Below are positions 59,968 to 64,000 of a stretch of 64,000 nucleotides of DNA, piece after piece (position 1 is the first letter of the stretch; the number at the start of each line of letters is the position of its first letter). The position numbers and the translations under genes are program-made. The notes beneath the pieces are model-generated. The model worked only from the letters and a program-made list of their open reading frames with translations, was not told the origin of the DNA and made no database searches. Location of the stretch: positions 620,001 to 684,000 of the forward strand of contig OY723270.1 of assembly GCA_963210315.1 (NCBI GenBank), given 5' to 3'. This stretch comes from Rhynchopus euleeides. Taxonomy: Eukaryota > Euglenozoa > Diplonemea > Diplonemida > Diplonemidae.

Positions 59968-60755
59968 GCACGGTGTAAAACACATCAAGGAAAAGAGGAA
60001 GAGGGGAAGGGATCCTCGCTACGCGACAGCTTCCGACACAGCTCAGCGCTTTTCCACCTTTAGCTAAGAGGGAGATGCACTCGGGGCCTTGGATCAAGTG
60101 CAGAAACGTGAGTCGCCTCACTACAGAGGAGGCAAACTGACACAGTTTGGCACAGAGCGAAGGCTCCACTGATAACAATGCCTTTGCCGGCACCCCCGGC
60201 CTGTAGGAGCAGGGCTTTTCCTAAATCTGGGGGTCCGGGGGGCTGGTGACCGAAATCGGATACAAAAAAAACGCGCTACTGAGGCACCTGTTTGGGGGGC
60301 TCAAAACTGATCGCATCGCCGCACATGACTGGCGTTATTGCATTATTTGAGCTCCGTGCGGATCGTAGTGGGGTCATTTTGGTGGTGTGCGTGCCAAGTT
60401 TCACCCATGAAATGTGGGTCTGGTTCAGGGACTTCTGAAGGGAGGATGTGACTGGGAGGCCAGAAATCAGCCCACCCACACCACCCACCCAGCGGGACCC
60501 CACTTACAGGTTTTTCAAAACCCTGCTCCTCTGAATATTTGGGATCTGTGCGGATCGCGGTGGGGTCATTTTGGCCATGGGGTGTCTGTTTGCACCCCTT
60601 ACTCGGGGTTGCCATGTGGGCTCAGACCCCCCGTAGACATGCAGGTCGGAGAGTGCACTGAGGTGCGGAGGAATGCACCACTGAACACAGACACACGGCC
60701 CCTCCGGGGCCGTGTGTCTTTGCTTGGTGCATCTTCTCGCAGCATCCCCCCAGCC
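59968..60755. other. Gene-free stretch of dispersed repeats
   Basis: A degenerate MITE-like piece at 60010-60170 (CCTCGCTACG to GCGAAGGCTCC) and two SINE-body repeats, one headless (60345-60420) and one at 60475-60587. A hairpin ACACGGCCCC / GGGGCCGTGT is at 60691-60717. No gene. Confidence 0.55.
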
Positions 60756-61325
60756 CAGTGGTTACGCAGTTTTGGAAACGCAAAAACAATTACATACGGA
60801 AAACCGCACGTGCCGTTTTTTTCAGTTGAAAATTATTGCGGACGGCACCCACCCAGGACATGGTCACTAGACGGGCACACGCTACATGGGGGGTCTCGGG
60901 GGGCGGAGCCCCCCAGCCGCCGGAGGCCACGGTAGTGAACATCTGTTCATTGTGGACGTACAGATTCTGTGTGAATTGGCTGCGTCCTCCTGAGACTACT
61001 GGAGTGATTGGATTCCCTGACCTTATGAGATCGGAGTACGAGACGCACACTACAGGGAGGTCTGGGGGGCGGAGCCCCCCAGCCGCCGGAGGCCACGGTA
61101 GTGAGCATCTGTTCCTGCAAAACCTCTCATCGACCCGGTGTAACGCTAGGTTAGCGTCGCCCCAGTGTATATGGGTTGACGCTTGGTTGACGTTCGGAGG
61201 GGGGGGCGGGGAAAATTACCCAGGCACATGCGGAAATCCGCATGTGGAAACCGTACGTACGGATTTCGCCAAAAAAAAATACCCTACGGAAATCCGCATG
61301 TTCCGCATGCGGAGCGTAACCACTG
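60756..61325. mobile_element. Non-autonomous hAT element, copy 2 (570 bp)
   Basis: Same element as 57437-57995, with ends CAGTGGTTACGC and GCGTAACCACTG and a different perfect 8-bp duplication, CCCCAGCC (60748-60755, 61326-61333). Two copies with different duplications prove independent transposition rather than segmental duplication. Confidence 0.95.
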
Positions 61326-61333
61326 CCCCAGCC

Positions 61334-61577
61334 GCTCAGCCCCTCAGCACCCTCCACTCCGGTGAATCCTCACCAGAAATATATTTTCCTGCAGTACAAA
61401 AAAAACGCGCTAAACAGAGTGCAAAAAAAAAACGCGCCAGACAGAGGAAAAATCTGAAATTCAAAATCATGGAATCCGGACCCCTAGTTAGGAATAGCTC
61501 TGTGTAGGAGAGCCCTGGTGCCCCTGACGACCCCATATTGCGTAGTTTGTGCGTAGTGAAAAGGGGGGGGGGGGGGG
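61334..61577. other. Short gene-free stretch
   Basis: ATTGCGTAGTTTGTGCGTAG (61538) recurs at 63805. A G-run precedes the next element. Confidence 0.5.
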
Positions 61578-62912
61578 TAGGCCCCCGGATGTCCTTGAGA
61601 AAAACTGTATTTTTTTTGGAATATTCCGGTCTGGAGGTCAACAGTGCAAAACCACCCCCAGACCCACCCCAGATATGAATTTCCGGAGGTTTTTACCCAC
61701 TTTTGGGGCCACCAACCCTCATTTTTGGCCATTTTTTCGCTTTTCTGGGGTGAATCCTGTGCAGGGTGGTTGCAGGGCCATTTTGGGGCAAAAATGTGCA
61801 TTGTAACGCACTTCTACTGGTCCTAGAGTCCCCGGATGGTACACAATGTACCCCAGGGATGCCTAGGGTACGTTTTGCACCCGAAAACCACCCAAAATGG
61901 GGTCTAGTTGCCCTAATTTTGACTTTTTCCCCTAAAATTGGGACTTTTACCCCACACGGGCGAATCCCCCATTTTTCACAGTTTTTTCAAAAAATTGGAC
62001 CGAATTTAGGCAATTCGGTGTCGAAAACCTGTTCCAACAGGACCGTACACCCCTTTTAGGGCATACCCAGTGGTTTCTGGGTGGTTATAGGGTTGCAGGG
62101 TGCCTACAACACGGTTGCAGGGTGTGTGCAGGGTCCTACAACATCGTTGCAGGGTCCTTTTTTTTGGGTAAAATTACGCATTTTCACGTGCTTCTACTGG
62201 TCCTTGAGGCCCTGGATGGTATACAATGTACCCCAGGGATGTCTAGGGTACGTTTTGCACCCGAAAAACACCCAAAATGGGGTCTAGTTGCCCTAATTTT
62301 GACGTTTTTTCATGAAAATTGGGAATTTCACCCCACACGGGCGAATCCCCCGTCCTTCACAGTTTTTTCAAAATATCGGACCGAATTTGGGCAATTCGGT
62401 GTCGAAAACCTGTTCCAACAGGCCCATACACCCCATTTTAGGGCAGACCCAGTGGTTTCTGGGTGGTTATAGGGTTGTAGGGTGCCTCCAACGTGGTTGC
62501 AGGGTGTGTGCAGGGTGTGTGCAGGGTGGTTGCAGGGTCCTTTTTTTGGGTATAAAAACGCATTTTCACGTGCTTCTACCGGTCCTTGAGGCCCTGGATG
62601 GTATACAATGTGCCCCAGGGATGTCTAGGGTACGTTTTTCACCCGAAAACCACCTAAAATGGGGTCTAGTTGCCCCGATTTTGACATTTTTTCATGAAAA
62701 TCGGGGTTTTGCCCAAAATGGGCAAAACCCCCTTTTTTCACCGAATATTCAAAAATTCGGACCGAGAAAGGGCAACTAAGTGTGAAAAACCGGTTTCATT
62801 GGGTCCCCAGACATATTTTTGAGGCGGGTACACCCATTCCAGGTGCCAATAGCCCGTGTTTGGGGTTGGAAAAATTTTTATTACAAAATTTTCCCGTACA
62901 TCCGGGGGCCTA
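61578..62912. mobile_element. 1.3-kb inverted-repeat element made of 380-bp tandem units
   Basis: A perfect 15-bp inverted repeat TAGGCCCCCGGATGT (61578-61592, complement 62898-62912) encloses nearly three tandem units with a 380-bp period (CTTCTACTGG at 61811, 62191; CTTCTACCGG at 62572). Each unit has GTACCCCAGGGATG-type, GGGTCTAGTTGCCC and AATTCGGTGTCGAAAACC segments. No transposase and no certain target duplication; the flanking homopolymer runs hide it. Confidence 0.6.
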
Positions 62913-62924
62913 GGGGGGGGGGGG

Positions 62925-63530
62925 GGTCTCATTTTTTGGTTTATTCAGCCATTCTCTGTCTCTTTGCCGGGTCCCCAAACTCAAGGAGTTCTTGCTGTTC
63001 CGGGGTCAGTGAGGGTGCAGGCGCTTCAGGTGCTGCAGGTGCTGCAGGTTCTTCAGGTTATTCAGGTGCTGCAGCGCTGGCAGCCTTCGGTGCGGGTTTC
63101 GACGCAGTCTTTGCAGGTCTCTTTGGGGGTGCCCTTTGGCGCGGTGCCTGCTTCAGCTCCCCCGGGTGGAAGCGTCAACGCATCATTAAGGAAGAAGGAA
63201 GCACGGTTGCTACGCTTTTTTGCAGCTGCAGGAAACGACACCATACCCAACAACAATCCCCAGACCGTCGAGGGAGAGTGGGCGCCTGGATCCCGTGACA
63301 CAGATCTCTAGTGCCGTTGTGATCCCCTCGGATAACGTCTCCTGGACGTTGTCAGCGGAGGTTGCCTGTGTGGCGGTGACCTCCGTATACCCCGCGGGAT
63401 CCCGTGCCAGTAGCGCCTTCTTCAGCTTTTCGTCGACCCCTCGGCCGACGCTCTCTTTGATGTCAAGGGCCACCTTCAGGGTGGCACCTCGCATCTCCCT
63501 GAAGGCTGTGAGTGTATCATCATTCACAAT
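62925..63530 (-). pseudogene. Unidentified gene remnant, split by a repeat
   Basis: On the minus strand an open segment reads LTAFREMRGATLKVALDIKE, SVGRGVDEKLKKALLARDPA and GYTEVTATQATSADNVQETL (63210-63540). After the dispersed repeat at 63160-63215 another frame reads KRPAKTASKPAPKAASAAAP, one stop, then SLTPEQQELLEFGDPAKRQR ending near 62946. The Lys/Pro/Ala-rich tail with a basic cluster looks nuclear. Family unknown; the two parts may not belong together. Confidence 0.3.
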
Positions 63531-63540
63531 CTCGAGGGTG

Positions 63541-64000
63541 TTCTACGCGGCTCCTGGAACTCACTTCCTTCTCAGGTGTTTCTGGGCATGGGGCAACCTT
63601 GCCCAGGTGTTTCTGGAGTCCCTGCCCCACATGTCGTACGTTCTTTCGTACGGTATTATAGCACCCGGGTACATAGTGAGTTCTGGCAATTTTTTTTCTC
63701 GGTCAGCGCAGTGCCTCCAGTCCTGTCTCAGTAGCCACACAGAAAGGGGGACCAAAAAAAACTGGGGGGGTACCAAAAAGCGAGACCCCCCCCCCCCCCC
63801 CAGATTGCGTAGTTTGTGCGTAGTGAAAAAGGGGTAAATCAGGGGCACCAAAAATCCTGAAAATCCTTATACTTACACCTGGCAAGAATCATGTATGCCC
63901 CTCTCTCTCTCTCTCTTTTTTTTTACGCACACTTGTGAGCAGAAAATGTCACTTCACCACAGCCAAACGTGCTCCGCACACCACTAGCCTCCCCCATCAC
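63541..64000. other. Gene-free end of window
   Basis: A CT microsatellite (63900-63920), a C-run (63786-63802) and the ATTGCGTAGTTTGTGCGTAG repeat. The sequence 63850-63895 is the inverse of 43704-43750. No gene. Confidence 0.5.

Noticed and set aside
63210..63837. Plus-strand 205-codon frame at the window end
   Set aside because: It spans a dispersed repeat and a poly-C run, and the minus strand has the better protein-like reading.

Overview
The window looks like nuclear DNA of a GC-rich eukaryotic microbe. It has long intronless genes beside at least one gene with a convincing GT-AG intron, many WD40 genes, a C2-metacaspase-type protein, a CDC123-type ATP-grasp protein, no bacterial operons, and a very dense load of eukaryotic transposons. 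An alga or other protist, perhaps an alveolate (C2-metacaspases are known from apicomplexan relatives), fits. Only 'eukaryote' is secure from sequence alone.

Layout. 1-5813 is the 3' two thirds of a non-LTR retrotransposon (LINE) whose single large ORF carries OTU protease, APE-type endonuclease, reverse transcriptase and RNase H. 5871-8906 (-) encodes a protein with eight near-identical modules and a PB1-like domain. From about 9.3 to 26.6 kb lies a tandem array of WD40 genes on the minus strand with a unit of about 1.5 kb: two intact copies, then a third copy split into three pieces by two insertions. The first insertion is a complete 8730-bp copy of the LINE (13093-21822, ORF1 plus ORF2, 14-bp target duplication). 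The second is a 3886-bp terminal-inverted-repeat element (22369-26254, 9-bp target duplication) that consists almost wholly of tandem copies of its own end. Next come a CDC123-like gene (27490-28653), a WW-domain mini-ORF (29727-29852), a C2 / catalytically dead metacaspase gene with an intron (30064-32990), and a frameshifted fourth WD40 copy (33757-34879).

35-51 kb is almost entirely repeats and transposon debris: a foldback element whose empty site is also present in the window, hAT transposase remains, an 18-bp minisatellite, a poorly understood minus-strand gene (41.5-43.5 kb), CGCGCG palindrome arrays inside an inverted-repeat element, and a 2.6-kb inverted-repeat element holding a decayed tyrosine recombinase. 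51663-54404 (-) encodes a predicted secreted or membrane-anchored protein with two WD40 propellers. 54.4-64 kb is again mobile DNA: a hAT transposase C-terminal fragment, three non-autonomous hAT elements with perfect 8-bp target duplications, a family of 107-109-bp MITEs with 3-bp duplications, a 5'-truncated LINE copy itself interrupted by a hAT element, and an inverted-repeat element made of 380-bp tandem units.

The main story is the LINE. Every copy whose 3' end can be seen (four) lies at a CACAC-rich tract, and three have exact 14-bp duplications. The WD40 genes contain such tracts in their coding sequence, which explains why they are hit. The second theme is a set of inverted-repeat elements whose interior or ends are satellite arrays.
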